Source: Rhodococcus oxybenzonivorans
GTDB lineage: Bacteria; Actinomycetota; Actinomycetes; Mycobacteriales; Mycobacteriaceae
DNA: 64,000 bases
Direction of reading: 5' to 3'
Assembly (NCBI RefSeq): GCF_003130705.1
Contig: NZ_CP021354.1
Span: 5,952,001 to 6,016,000 of the forward strand
Of the stretch, positions 26,102-34,656 are shown in pieces. Numbering within the stretch: the stretch's first letter is position 1; every line of letters starts with the position of its first letter. The notes under the pieces were generated by a model that made no database searches, had not been told where the DNA came from, and worked only from the letters and a program-made list of their open reading frames with translations. The position numbers and the translations under genes were made by a program.

Positions 26102-27610
26102 TCAGAGTGCGATGTTGACGGCTTTGGTCTGGGTGTAGAGGTCGATGGCGGTGGCACCGAGCTCACGACCCCAGCCCGACTGCTTGTACCCGCCGAACGG
26201 CATTGCCGTGTCGAAACCGTTGTACTGGTTGATCCATACCGAACCGGCCTTCAACTGACGGGCCGTGAGGTGCGCCTTGGACAGGTCCTTGGTCCAGATG
26301 CCGGCGGCGAGACCATAGATGCTGCTGTTTGCGGCCTTGGCCACACCTTCCTGCGCGTTGAACGGCAAAGCTGCCACGACCGGGCCGAAGATCTCTTCCT
26401 CGACGATGCTGAATTCGGGTTTCACGTCGACGAATACGGTCGGTTCGACGTAGAACCCGCTCTCGCCCCAGCGCTTTCCGCCGGTGAGGGCGCGGGCACC
26501 GTCGGCGAGTCCCGCAGCCAGGTAACCGGTCACCTTGTCGAACTGTTCCTGCGACACCAGCGGTCCGAGCTGAGTGGTGGGATCGAGACCGGGGCCGATC
26601 TTGACCTGCGATGCCGCCTCGGCCACCGCAGCGGTGAAGTCATCGAAGATGCTGTCTTCGACGAACATCCGGGTCCCTGCGACGCAGCACTGGCCGTGGT
26701 TGAACAGCCAGGCGTTGAGTGAACCGGTCACGGCGGCGTCGAAGTCGGCGTCGGCGAACACGACGTTGGCGCTCTTGCCCCCGAGTTCGAGGGACACCTT
26801 CTTGAGGTTGCCCTTGGCGGCGTCGACGATCTTCTTGCCCACCTCCGTGGAACCGGTGAACGCGATTTTGTCGACGTCGTCGTGGGCGGATAATGCCGCG
26901 CCGGCGTCGCCGTACCCGGTGACGATGTTGACCACACCGGGTGGGAAGCCTGCCTCCTCGAACACTTCACCGAGCAGCAGGGCGGTCAGTGGTGTCTGCT
27001 CGGCGGGTTTGAGGATTACCGTATTGCCGGCCGCCAGTGCGGGCGCCAGCTTGAACGCGGCCATCAGCAGCGGGAAGTTCCAGGGCACGATGAGGCCGCA
27101 GACACCGACGGGCTCACGCAAGGTGTAGGCGTGGAACTGCCCACCCGGGACGAAAGGCATGCTCACGTTGACCGTGCTGCCCTCGATCTTGGTGGCCCAG
27201 CCGGCAAAGTACCGGAAGATGTCCGCGGACCAGGCGACGTCGACGGCGGAAGCGATGCCCGCCGACTTACCGTTGTCGAGCGACTCGAGTTGGCCGAACT
27301 CGTCGGCGCGTTCGGAGAGGATGTCACCGACCCGCCAGATGAGACGTTCCCGCTCGTTCGGCTTCATGGTCGACCAGGGACCTTCGTCGAATGCCTTACG
27401 GGCGGCGCGAACTGCGCGATCGATGTCCTCGGCTCCGCCGCGGGCCACCGTGGTCAGGACCTGACCGTCCGCCGGGTCGATGGTCTCGAAAGTCTCACCG
27501 TTCGCGGATTCCACCCACTGCCCGCCGACCAAGAATTTTTTGGTACCGGACAGGAAGTTCCGTACTGCCGGCAAGAGTTCTGCCTGGCTCGGCTCGATCG
27601 TCGCTGTCAT
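26102..27610 (-). CDS. NAD-dependent aldehyde dehydrogenase
   Basis: 502 aa. ALDH signatures: LIVPWNFPLLMAAFKLAPAL, FTGSTEVGKKIV, catalytic Glu in VSLELGGKSANVVF, catalytic Cys in NHGQCCVAGTRMFV, and EEEIFGPVVAALPF. ATG 27610 is chosen because GGAGG lies 6 nt upstream; an in-frame start 12 codons earlier lacks one. It sits between the AcoR-type regulator and the alcohol dehydrogenase on one strand and is probably the first target gene of that regulator. Confidence 0.93.
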   Translation of the reverse strand: MTATIEPSQAELLPAVRNFLSGTKKFLVGGQWVESANGETFETIDPADGQVLTTVARGGAEDIDRAVRAARKAFDEGPWSTMKPNERERLIWRVGDILSERADEFGQLESLDNGKSAGIASAVDVAWSADIFRYFAGWATKIEGSTVNVSMPFVPGGQFHAYTLREPVGVCGLIVPWNFPLLMAAFKLAPALAAGNTVILKPAEQTPLTALLLGEVFEEAGFPPGVVNIVTGYGDAGAALSAHDDVDKIAFTGSTEVGKKIVDAAKGNLKKVSLELGGKSANVVFADADFDAAVTGSLNAWLFNHGQCCVAGTRMFVEDSIFDDFTAAVAEAASQVKIGPGLDPTTQLGPLVSQEQFDKVTGYLAAGLADGARALTGGKRWGESGFYVEPTVFVDVKPEFSIVEEEIFGPVVAALPFNAQEGVAKAANSSIYGLAAGIWTKDLSKAHLTARQLKAGSVWINQYNGFDTAMPFGGYKQSGWGRELGATAIDLYTQTKAVNIAL

Positions 27611-27672
27611 CAAAACCTCCGAAGTCGTGAATGTGACGTAGCCCATAGTGCACGGATGGCAATGTCACTAAC

Positions 27673-27689
27673 TGTCCTGACTCCGGACA
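27673..27689. promoter_or_regulatory. Inverted repeat upstream of the aldehyde dehydrogenase operon
   Basis: TGTCC-N7-GGACA at 27673-27689 lies 63 bp before the ALDH start and follows another TGTCAC. It is a candidate activator site for the adjacent AcoR-like protein; assignment rests on position only. Confidence 0.35.
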
Positions 27690-27725
27690 CCTTCGCCGTT
27701 CGACGACGGTATACGCGAAGCGCTG

Positions 27726-29435
27726 TCAGCCAGTGATATCCAGCGCGCGCATACGGGTGTACAGCGTGCTGCGGCTGATACCGAGCGCGTTCGCGGCATG
27801 CACTTTGTTGCCTCCGCATTCCTGCAGCGCATCGATGATCGCCTGCCGCTCCGCGCGCTCACGTCCAGCGAGACGGGTCACTCGCGGCGGCGTCCGATAC
27901 GACTCCGGCAGATCGGAGACAGTGATGTTCGCGCTGGTGCGTCGCCGCACCGCAGTTCGTAGGACGACGGACAGCTCGGCGAGATTCCCCGGCCACTCGC
28001 GGGCCACGAGGGCTTCGATCGTGCTCGCCGTAAGGCGCAATCCGGGTTCCAGCGAGTCGAGGATCGCCTGCGCGATGTCCGCGAACTCGCGACTGCGTTG
28101 CCGCAACGGCGGGAGCACCACCTGTCCGGAACACCGACCGACCAACCCGGCAACGCTCGGTGGGACACTGTCGAGAGGTGTACTCGTCAGGACGATGCGC
28201 GGGCCTGCTTCCGATTCGAGCATCTTCGCGAGGAGCGGTTGCATCGACTCGGGAAGCAACTGCACCTCTTCGATCCCGAGAACGTCTACCGAACCGGATG
28301 CCAGCGTGACGAGCCTGTCGAGCCATCGCTGGGTGCCGTCGAGCGCGATGCCGGCAGCGTCCATACATACGAGCGACTTGTCACCGGCGAGGTCGCGAAT
28401 CGCGGTGGTTCTGCCGGTGCCCGGCTCACCGCTGATGACCACCGGTTCCCTGGTGTCCCGCAGCCGCGCGAGTTCCGACCTGCTGCGCTGCAGCACCGAA
28501 CTGGACGCCAACCTCCCGCGGCGAATCGGCGTGGTGGTCCGATGTTCCGGGCGGACGACGAACACCGCCCCGCCCTCCGTGCCCGCGACGTAGTCGGCCT
28601 GCACCAGTGCAGCTTCCCCGGAGGACAGTCGAATACGAGCCGTCTTCGACTGATCGGGGCGCAGATCGGCGACCATGCTGCGGAGCGTCGCATGGTCGGC
28701 CACCTGGAGAAGGTCCAGTGCGACCCGATTACTGAGATGGATGTCCTCGCCGATCGCGGTGACCGCGAGCTGATTCTGGGGCGAGATGCGCTGGAACGCG
28801 TCGACCAGGCGCTGTTGCGACACCCGAGACCCCTCGAGCAGGCGTCGTTCGATGTCACTCGCCGCGCGCGCGAGGAACGGGGCGAAGAGCGGGTTCGCCC
28901 GGGCTGCGATCCCCGTCATGTCGAGGATGCCTTCCACCCGGCGAGTCGCTGGATGGACGATGGGGTGGCCGTAACAACTGAAGTCCTTGAACCGTTCGAG
29001 GTAGTGTTCGTCGCGGTGAATGACGACGCCGCGGCGTATCTCGAGCGGCGTGCCCAGCGCCGTCGTTCCGACACAGTCCTCACCGAATCGTGTGCCCAGC
29101 ACAGCTCCGGCGGCATCGATCATCCGCTCGACCCTGGCCCCGTCGAAGAGTCTGGCCACTATGCGGCAGTCGCGGTCAGCGAGGAGAACGCAGAAGCCGG
29201 TGCCCTGGATCTGGGCTTCCATTTCGGTGAGGATGGGCCGCGCTGCCTGCAGTAACCGGCTGGATCCGTCGAGGTCGCTGCAGGGATCGGCGTCCGGTGT
29301 CGAACTCGGTTCGAGGCCGCTGAGCGCCGACCGTTTCCACGACAATGCGATCTCGGGCCGCATTGCCGCGGACCCCGTCGAGCCGCCGAATCCCACCCTC
29401 GCCTCCTTGGCCTGTGCGGGCCGTGCACACGACAC
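27726..29435 (-). CDS. AcoR-type (Fis-family) transcriptional activator
   Basis: 569 aa. N-terminal RPEIALSWKRSALSG and a GAF sensor domain (FCVLLADRDCRIVARLFD, GTTALGTPLEIRRGVVIHRD), a degenerate AAA+ domain with Walker A GEPGTGRTTAIRDL and Walker-B-like VDVLGIEEVQLL, then a Fis-type helix-turn-helix (GNKVHAANALGISRSTLYTR). The GAFTGA loop that contacts sigma-54 is absent, as expected for actinobacteria without sigma-54. GTG 29435 is preferred because AGGAGGGG lies 6 nt upstream; an in-frame ATG at 29519 is possible. It likely activates the downstream ALDH-ADH genes in response to an alcohol or aldehyde. Confidence 0.9.
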   Translation of the reverse strand: MSCARPAQAKEARVGFGGSTGSAAMRPEIALSWKRSALSGLEPSSTPDADPCSDLDGSSRLLQAARPILTEMEAQIQGTGFCVLLADRDCRIVARLFDGARVERMIDAAGAVLGTRFGEDCVGTTALGTPLEIRRGVVIHRDEHYLERFKDFSCYGHPIVHPATRRVEGILDMTGIAARANPLFAPFLARAASDIERRLLEGSRVSQQRLVDAFQRISPQNQLAVTAIGEDIHLSNRVALDLLQVADHATLRSMVADLRPDQSKTARIRLSSGEAALVQADYVAGTEGGAVFVVRPEHRTTTPIRRGRLASSSVLQRSRSELARLRDTREPVVISGEPGTGRTTAIRDLAGDKSLVCMDAAGIALDGTQRWLDRLVTLASGSVDVLGIEEVQLLPESMQPLLAKMLESEAGPRIVLTSTPLDSVPPSVAGLVGRCSGQVVLPPLRQRSREFADIAQAILDSLEPGLRLTASTIEALVAREWPGNLAELSVVLRTAVRRRTSANITVSDLPESYRTPPRVTRLAGRERAERQAIIDALQECGGNKVHAANALGISRSTLYTRMRALDITG

Positions 29436-29527
29436 GCGACCCCTCCTGAACGTACCGACAGTCTGTGACCCACGCCATAGTGCCGTGCGGCCGGATCCGC
29501 AAGTGTCCGAGATCTGCACACGTGCCG

Positions 29528-30691
29528 CTACCCGGCGAAGAGTTCCCTCACGAACGGGATGGTGTCCGCCTGCGACTCGATCAACGTGCCGCTGTGATCG
29601 GTGGGATAGGTCTTGAACGTCACCGGCTCACCGTTCGCGGTGAGTGCCGCCACCAGGGAGACCGCCGAAGGAGCAGGTACGTCGATGTCCGTGAGACCTT
29701 GCCCGATGAACAGCGGGCGGTCGTAACCACTGGTGGGCACACCCATGTAGTCCACCAACAACGGGTAGAAGTTCGGGATCTCGTTCAGTGGCTTGCTGAA
29801 GAGATCACCGACGATCACCCCCTCGGCGGCCTCGTGCATCTCGTGGACGCACAACTGCTCGGCGGCGTCGACATACTGCGCACCGAGCGGGGTGAGGTAG
29901 GCGTCGAGGCCGATCTCGGGATGAGCAGAGCGCAGGCCGGCCAGGATGTAGAACAGATACGACGTGAGTCCTGCCGAAATGGCGGTCGGGGGAACTCCTC
30001 CGAGCGGCAGCAATGCCAACTCGATGTTCGCGGGAACGCCGGTACCGACGGCGCCGCGGTAGTCGAGCGACTTCCCGCCGTACTCCGTCGCATAGCGCCC
30101 GGTGATGACAGCGGCGCCGCCGCCCTGAGACTGGCCGACCACCACCCACTTGTTGGACAGCGATTCGTCGACGGCACGCGCAGCCTTCACGGAGTCCACG
30201 ACGCTGTGCGCCTCTACCTTGCCGTCGAGATAGGGCATCACTCCCGGCGTGCCCAGCCCGACATAGTCGGTGGAGACGATGGCATATCCCTGCTCGAGCC
30301 AGCGCCCGAGGTACGGATAATCCCGCTCGGGCAGGCCCGGCCCGACGAGAGAGGGAGCGCAGTGATCGGCCAGACCCGAAGTGCCGTGCGCCCACGCGAC
30401 CACTGGCCAGCCACCTTCGGGCGCCTCGCCGGGGGGCACGTACATCGCACCGGTACTGAGTGCAGGATCGCCGTCCGGGCCGATCGACCAGTAGGTGATG
30501 CGCTGCGCGTCGGCGGCACCGGGAATCCACAGAGCGTCTGGGAGCGGAGCCACTTCCACGACATCACCGGGTGCCCCGGCAGCATCGTCTGCGGACGCGG
30601 AAGGGGCGGCGAGGCACGTGCCGACCATCGTCAGGGAGGCTACGGTCACACTCGCGGCCGCCCGTGACATACGTATGAGGGGTCTCTTCAC
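29528..30691 (-). CDS. Secreted triacylglycerol lipase (LIP family)
   Basis: 387 aa. Sec signal peptide VKRPLIRMSRAAASVTV... ending ASA; mature alpha/beta hydrolase with PVVAWAHGTSG, nucleophile elbow VVVGQSQGGGAAV, acid in LFIGQGLTDIDVP and His in YPTDHSGTL. It resembles the secretory lipase family known from Candida and common in mycolata. GTG 30691 (GGTGAG upstream) gives a full signal peptide; ATG 30670 would shorten it. Divergent from the DksA-like gene. Confidence 0.9.
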   Translation of the reverse strand: MKRPLIRMSRAAASVTVASLTMVGTCLAAPSASADDAAGAPGDVVEVAPLPDALWIPGAADAQRITYWSIGPDGDPALSTGAMYVPPGEAPEGGWPVVAWAHGTSGLADHCAPSLVGPGLPERDYPYLGRWLEQGYAIVSTDYVGLGTPGVMPYLDGKVEAHSVVDSVKAARAVDESLSNKWVVVGQSQGGGAAVITGRYATEYGGKSLDYRGAVGTGVPANIELALLPLGGVPPTAISAGLTSYLFYILAGLRSAHPEIGLDAYLTPLGAQYVDAAEQLCVHEMHEAAEGVIVGDLFSKPLNEIPNFYPLLVDYMGVPTSGYDRPLFIGQGLTDIDVPAPSAVSLVAALTANGEPVTFKTYPTDHSGTLIESQADTIPFVRELFAG

Positions 30692-30757
30692 CGACTCACC
30701 GTAGAAGGGGTTATACCGTCGACACCAGCACTTCCATCGACCATCGGAGGACGACGT

Positions 30758-31111
30758 GTGACGCTCGACTCGTCTGCTCCCGACTACCGCGCCCGGATCT
30801 TGGCCGAACAGGCCGATGCGGAGCACCGGCTCGCGTCCCTGAGCAGGCGCTTCACCGCCATCGTCGAGGGATCGGAATTCACCACGGACGACGACGAGCA
30901 CGATCCGGAAGGCTCGACCATCGCGTTCGAACGGGCCCAGGTATCGGCCCTGCTCACCGATGCACGCCGGGACGTGGAGGAGCTGACGGCCGCGCTGGCG
31001 CGACTCGATGCCGGAACCTACGGCACGTGCATCCGGTGCGGGAGGCCCATCGCCGACGTCCGGCTCGACGCACTTCCCGCCGTCCGCACCTGCATCGAGT
31101 GCTCGGGCTGA
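30758..31111 (+). CDS. TraR/DksA C4 zinc-finger protein
   Basis: 117 aa. Helical N-terminal hairpin (RARILAEQADAEHRLASLSR, VEELTAALARLDAGTYG) and a C-terminal zinc finger with Cys pairs in CIRCGRPIADVRLDALPA and CIECSG. GTG 30758 with GGAGG 8 nt upstream. Actinobacterial short DksA/TraR-like proteins are thought to bind the RNA polymerase secondary channel. It is a single gene. Confidence 0.88.
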   Translation: MTLDSSAPDYRARILAEQADAEHRLASLSRRFTAIVEGSEFTTDDDEHDPEGSTIAFERAQVSALLTDARRDVEELTAALARLDAGTYGTCIRCGRPIADVRLDALPAVRTCIECSG

Positions 31112-31132
31112 CGCGCGTGCCGTAGCCCCGTT

Positions 31133-31217
31133 CAGCGCTTGATCGAAAACAGCGCTTGACTGAAAATCAGTGCAGGAGCGGGGTCAGTGGAGGATCGGGG
31201 TCAGTGCAGGAGCGAGG
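31133..31217. repeat. Five contiguous 17-bp units of two related types
   Basis: Units at 31133-31149 and 31150-31166 are of the form cagcgcttgAnnGAAAA; units at 31167-31183, 31184-31200 and 31201-31217 are of the form tcagtgcaggagcgggg with one to three changes. Together they give an unbroken 85-bp array with 17-bp period. The last unit contains the stop codon of the ANTAR-like gene. Confidence 0.85.
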
Positions 31218-31470
31218 CCCACGCCCGACCTGCCACCTCACGTGCCCGGCGATGACCGTCGGGCGGGTCTACGCCCTCCGCAAGATCGGCGAGTGCTTCC
31301 GCCAGGTCTCCGATATCCACCTGATGTCGCATCGAGGTGTCGAGCAGTTCGTCGAATGCTTGGTCCGGGCTGTAAGAGTCCCCTCGCGCGTCGGTCAGGA
31401 TGTCTATCGCTGCATCCAACGCGGAAAGGTGGCGCGTTTCGCGGGTGTCGCGGTGAGCTTCAATCGTCAA
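31201..31470 (-). CDS. Small stand-alone ANTAR-like protein
   Basis: 89 aa. LDAAIDILTDARGDSYSPD, AFDELLDTSMRHQVD and IGDLAEALADLAEG fit the three-helix ANTAR pattern (AxGiLm, sxdeAFxxLrxxS, klrdvA). ANTAR domains bind paired RNA hairpins and prevent termination; they usually follow a GAF or response-regulator domain, absent here. The only start in frame is TTG 31470, after AGGGGCGAAAGA. The resemblance is by eye and the match is moderate. The 3' end enters the 17-bp repeat array. Confidence 0.55.
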   Translation of the reverse strand: MTIEAHRDTRETRHLSALDAAIDILTDARGDSYSPDQAFDELLDTSMRHQVDIGDLAEALADLAEGVDPPDGHRRAREVAGRAWASLLH

Positions 31471-31843
31471 TCTTTCGCCCCTGAGTTGTCGCTGCTCGGC
31501 GTTTTCCGATCATGTGTGAGCACATCACATCACGATCGGTGCTGATTCGTCGCCTATTTCCCCGCAACGGCCAAAGTCGTTTCCGGACAGTGACATCCGT
31601 CCGCTCTGAAACTACTTGTAACCGCCGTTCTTACCGCGGGGTTCTACTCGGCGGTATTCCCCGCACGCGTGCGGGATGGGCACGGCAGTTCTGAACAACT
31701 CCAGAACAGCGGATCCGAACCGTACAGACCGTCCGCTCCGGGATACTGACAACCGGCGGATTTTTCGCCGGTTTCGAACGGGCGGCCGTGCGCCGCACTG
31801 TCCCTGTGGACCCCTCGGCAACGGAACTGTTCAGGATCGGGTG
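31471..31843. promoter_or_regulatory. 373-bp upstream region of the P450 operon with several inverted repeats
   Basis: No convincing gene. It holds a perfect 16-bp palindrome CCCGCACGCGTGCGGG (31660-31675), GTTCTG-N8-CAGAAC (31688-31707), and a small hairpin AACCGGCG-gattttt-CGCCGGTT (31751-31773) with a T-rich loop. These lie before the ferredoxin gene and are candidate operator and leader structures; the responsible regulator is not evident nearby. Confidence 0.5.
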
Positions 31844-32059
31844 ATGGACGTGAAACTCGTCGTCGACCTCAATCGGTGTCAGGGATACGCGCAGTGCGTG
31901 TTTCTCGCACCGCATGTCTTCACGCTGCACGGCGAGGAGTCCCTTCTCTACGACGCCGGACCGGACGACGGCGAACGCGAGCGGGTCTCGCAGGCCGCGG
32001 CCGCCTGCCCGGTGCAGGCCATCACCACCGACATTCGGCCGCAGTCGCATGAGCAGTGA
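31844..32059 (+). CDS. P450-type [3Fe-4S] ferredoxin
   Basis: 71 aa. Cys12, Cys18 and Cys55 (NRCQGYAQCVF ... ACPVQAI) are the three cluster ligands; Tyr15 takes the place of the fourth, which indicates a 3Fe-4S cluster as in many actinobacterial P450 ferredoxins. ATG 31844 is used; GTG 31841 is adjacent. It overlaps the ferredoxin reductase gene and would carry electrons from it to the P450. Confidence 0.92.
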   Translation: MDVKLVVDLNRCQGYAQCVFLAPHVFTLHGEESLLYDAGPDDGERERVSQAAAACPVQAITTDIRPQSHEQ

Positions 32060-33413
32060 CATGCGGGTCGTTATCGTCGGTGCATCGCTCGCCGGCTTGC
32101 GCGCAGCGGACGAGTTACGACGACTGGGGTTCGACGGCCCACTGACCATTGTCGGTGACGAACCCTACGAACCGTACGATCGGCCGCCACTGTCGAAAGC
32201 GGTGTTGCTCGGGATCATGCCGCCTGAACACGCGACGCTGCCCGCCCGAACCGACCTCGACGCCAAGTGGAGACTCGGTGTCCCGGCAACCGCGCTGGAC
32301 CTCGAGGACAACCGGGTTGTGCTCGGCGACGGCGACAGCGTCCCCTTCGACAAGGTTCTGCTCACGACCGGTGTGCGGGCACGCCCGTGGCCGAAGCCGG
32401 AGGAAAGTGACCTCGACGGTGTTTTTACGGTTCGCACTCTGGACGACTCGCGGCGCCTCGACGAACGGCTGTCTGCAGGTCCCGGTCATGTGCTGGTCAT
32501 CGGCGCCGGATTCACCGGTTCGGAGATCGCATCGGTGTGCCGCGAGCGCGGGTTGTCGGTCACGGTCACCGAACGTGGACCGGCGCCTCTGGTGGGGGCC
32601 CTCGGCGGAGTGGTCGCGGCGGTCGCGGCTGACATGCAGCGCGACCACGGTGTCGACCTACGATGCGGCATCACCGTTGCGCGATTGGAAGGTGACGGGC
32701 AGGGCCGACTGCGCCGGGCACACCTGTCGGACGGAACAGCCCTCGACGTCGATGTGGCCGTCGTCGCTCAGGGCAGCATCCGGAACACCGAATGGCTGGC
32801 CGGGTCCGGTCTCGCCGCGGGACCACGGGGAGTGGCCTGCGACGCCGGCTGCCGCGCGTTCGACCTCAACGGTCTCGTCACCGACAACGTTTTCGTGGCC
32901 GGTGACATTGCCCGGCAACCACATCCGCTCTACGACTACCAACTGATCGCGCTCGAGCATTGGGGCAACGCCATCGGGCAAGCGGAAGTGGCTGCCCACA
33001 ACATGATCCACGAGGGGTTGCACCGCCGCCCTCATCTCGACATTCCGGCGTTCTGGTCCAGTCAGTTCGAGGTCAACATCAAATCGGTCGGTATCCCCAC
33101 CTATTCCGATCAGGTGGTCGTCTCCCAGGGGTCGGTCGAGGAACGCCGATTCGTCGCCGCCTACGGTTTCCGTGGACGCCTCACCGCGGCAGTCGCGTTC
33201 AACCACGGCAGATGGCTGGACTTCTACCGCGGCCTCATCGAATCGGCGGCTGCATTTCCGCCCGACTTCGCCGTGATGGACCGGACGGATCCCTGGGAGG
33301 TGCGGTCGTCGGAGCTGCCCGACCCCGCCATTCTGAGCCACGGCCCGACCGTGTCTGTGACCGGACACCTGCCCACCGAGCGCCACGTCGAGTTCGTCTC
33401 GGCGCCTAAGTAA
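32049..33413 (+). CDS. FAD-dependent ferredoxin reductase
   Basis: 454 aa. FAD-binding VVIVGASLAGLRAADELRR, PYEPYDRPPLSKAVL, NAD-binding VLVIGAGFTGSEIASVCRERG, and NVFVAGDIARQPHPLYDYQL are the oxygenase-coupled NADH ferredoxin reductase signatures. Length and C-terminal domain (YGFRGRLTAAVAFNHGRW) are normal. ATG 32049 overlaps the ferredoxin by 11 nt; ATG 32061 is an alternative. It passes NADH electrons through the ferredoxin to the P450 24 nt downstream. Confidence 0.93.
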   Translation: MSSDMRVVIVGASLAGLRAADELRRLGFDGPLTIVGDEPYEPYDRPPLSKAVLLGIMPPEHATLPARTDLDAKWRLGVPATALDLEDNRVVLGDGDSVPFDKVLLTTGVRARPWPKPEESDLDGVFTVRTLDDSRRLDERLSAGPGHVLVIGAGFTGSEIASVCRERGLSVTVTERGPAPLVGALGGVVAAVAADMQRDHGVDLRCGITVARLEGDGQGRLRRAHLSDGTALDVDVAVVAQGSIRNTEWLAGSGLAAGPRGVACDAGCRAFDLNGLVTDNVFVAGDIARQPHPLYDYQLIALEHWGNAIGQAEVAAHNMIHEGLHRRPHLDIPAFWSSQFEVNIKSVGIPTYSDQVVVSQGSVEERRFVAAYGFRGRLTAAVAFNHGRWLDFYRGLIESAAAFPPDFAVMDRTDPWEVRSSELPDPAILSHGPTVSVTGHLPTERHVEFVSAPK

Positions 33414-33436
33414 CCCAAGTAACAGGGAGATTCGTC

Positions 33437-34645
33437 ATGTCGCGTGCGCAGTTGCTCGAACGCATCACCGACCAGTCGAATCGAGCGAACCCGTATCCCT
33501 TGTACGAGGAACTTCGTGAGACACCGGCGGCGCTGCAGGACAACGGTTCCTACCTCGTCGGACGGTATTACGACGTCGCCGCGTTGCTGCACGATCCGCG
33601 TATCAGTTCCGACTTGCACAATCGCCGTGCAGGAATGCCCGGCGCCGATCGAGCCGACAACGGTGGGCCCGCATTCATCCGTTTGGACCCGCCCGAGCAC
33701 GACCGGCTTCGGCGGTTGACGACGCGGCAGTTCGGACCGCCGCACATGCCCGGCAGAGTCGACTCCATGCGCGGAGAACTCGCGGACCTCGTGTCCACCC
33801 TTGTCGACAACCTCGAGGGGAAGGACCGCATCGATCTCGTCGACGACTTCGCGTATCCCTTCCCGGTGTCCGTGATCTGCCGACTGCTGGGTGTTCCCCG
33901 CGAGGAGGAACCGCGCTTTCACGTGTGGGCGGATGCGCTGGTGGCCTCCATCGAACCGACCCGCGATTCGGACAGCGACGCGAAGATGAAGGCAGCTCAG
34001 CAGGCACAGATGGAAATGGGCATGTTCATGGCCGGGCTGATCGAGGAACGCCGAAAGAATCCGGGTGACGACATGTTGTCCGGGTTGGCGGCCGATCACC
34101 ATGACGGCGGTCTCGACACTCTCGAGCTGGTCACCAATTCGATCATGTTGTTCATCGCCGGCCATGAGACGACCGTCAATCTCATCACCAATGGCATGCT
34201 CACCCTGCTCCGCAATCCGGACGAGCTGGACCGCCTGAAGCGCCATCCGGAGCTGATGCCTCTGGCGGTCGAGGAGTTGCTGCGGTTCGAACCGCCCGTC
34301 CATTTGGTTCCCCAGCGAACCCCGATCGTCGACGTCGAGGTCGGTGGCGTGACCGTGCCGAAGGGTTCACCGATCGTCCTGGCTTTGGCCTCCGCCAACC
34401 GGGATCCGGAGCGCTTCACCGCCCCCGATCGGTTCGTTCCCGACCGCGCCGACAACCAGCACCTCGGCTTGGGCAGCGGCATACACAGCTGTTTCGGCGC
34501 ACCACTCGCCCGGCTCGAAGGTCAGATGGCGCTCAATGAACTGATCCGCCGACTCCCGAACCCGCGCCTCGTGGAGGACCCGCCGCCGTACCGACCCAAC
34601 CCGGTGCTGCGCGGCCCTCGGCACCTCATGGTGGACTGCGGGTAA
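33437..34645 (+). CDS. Cytochrome P450
   Basis: 402 aa soluble bacterial P450. I-helix MLFIAGHETTVNLIT, ExxR in AVEELLRFEPPV, and the heme loop LGLGSGIHSCFGAPLARLE with the Cys ligand. The heme loop has Leu-Gly-Ser where Phe-Gly-x is usual. N-terminal residues resemble the CYP107/CYP105-like group; I cannot name the family. AGGGAG precedes ATG 33437. Ferredoxin, reductase and P450 form one operon, a complete class-I system. Substrate unknown. Confidence 0.94.
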   Translation: MSRAQLLERITDQSNRANPYPLYEELRETPAALQDNGSYLVGRYYDVAALLHDPRISSDLHNRRAGMPGADRADNGGPAFIRLDPPEHDRLRRLTTRQFGPPHMPGRVDSMRGELADLVSTLVDNLEGKDRIDLVDDFAYPFPVSVICRLLGVPREEEPRFHVWADALVASIEPTRDSDSDAKMKAAQQAQMEMGMFMAGLIEERRKNPGDDMLSGLAADHHDGGLDTLELVTNSIMLFIAGHETTVNLITNGMLTLLRNPDELDRLKRHPELMPLAVEELLRFEPPVHLVPQRTPIVDVEVGGVTVPKGSPIVLALASANRDPERFTAPDRFVPDRADNQHLGLGSGIHSCFGAPLARLEGQMALNELIRRLPNPRLVEDPPPYRPNPVLRGPRHLMVDCG

Positions 34646-34656
34646 TTCCTGCTGCA

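Noticed and set aside
27726..29435. Sigma-54-dependent activator
   Set aside because: The GAFTGA loop is missing and no -24/-12 promoter is visible, so sigma-54 dependence is not supported.
31512..31694. Short plus-strand frame in the P450 upstream region
   Set aside because: Poor codon pattern, no ribosome site and no recognisable protein features.
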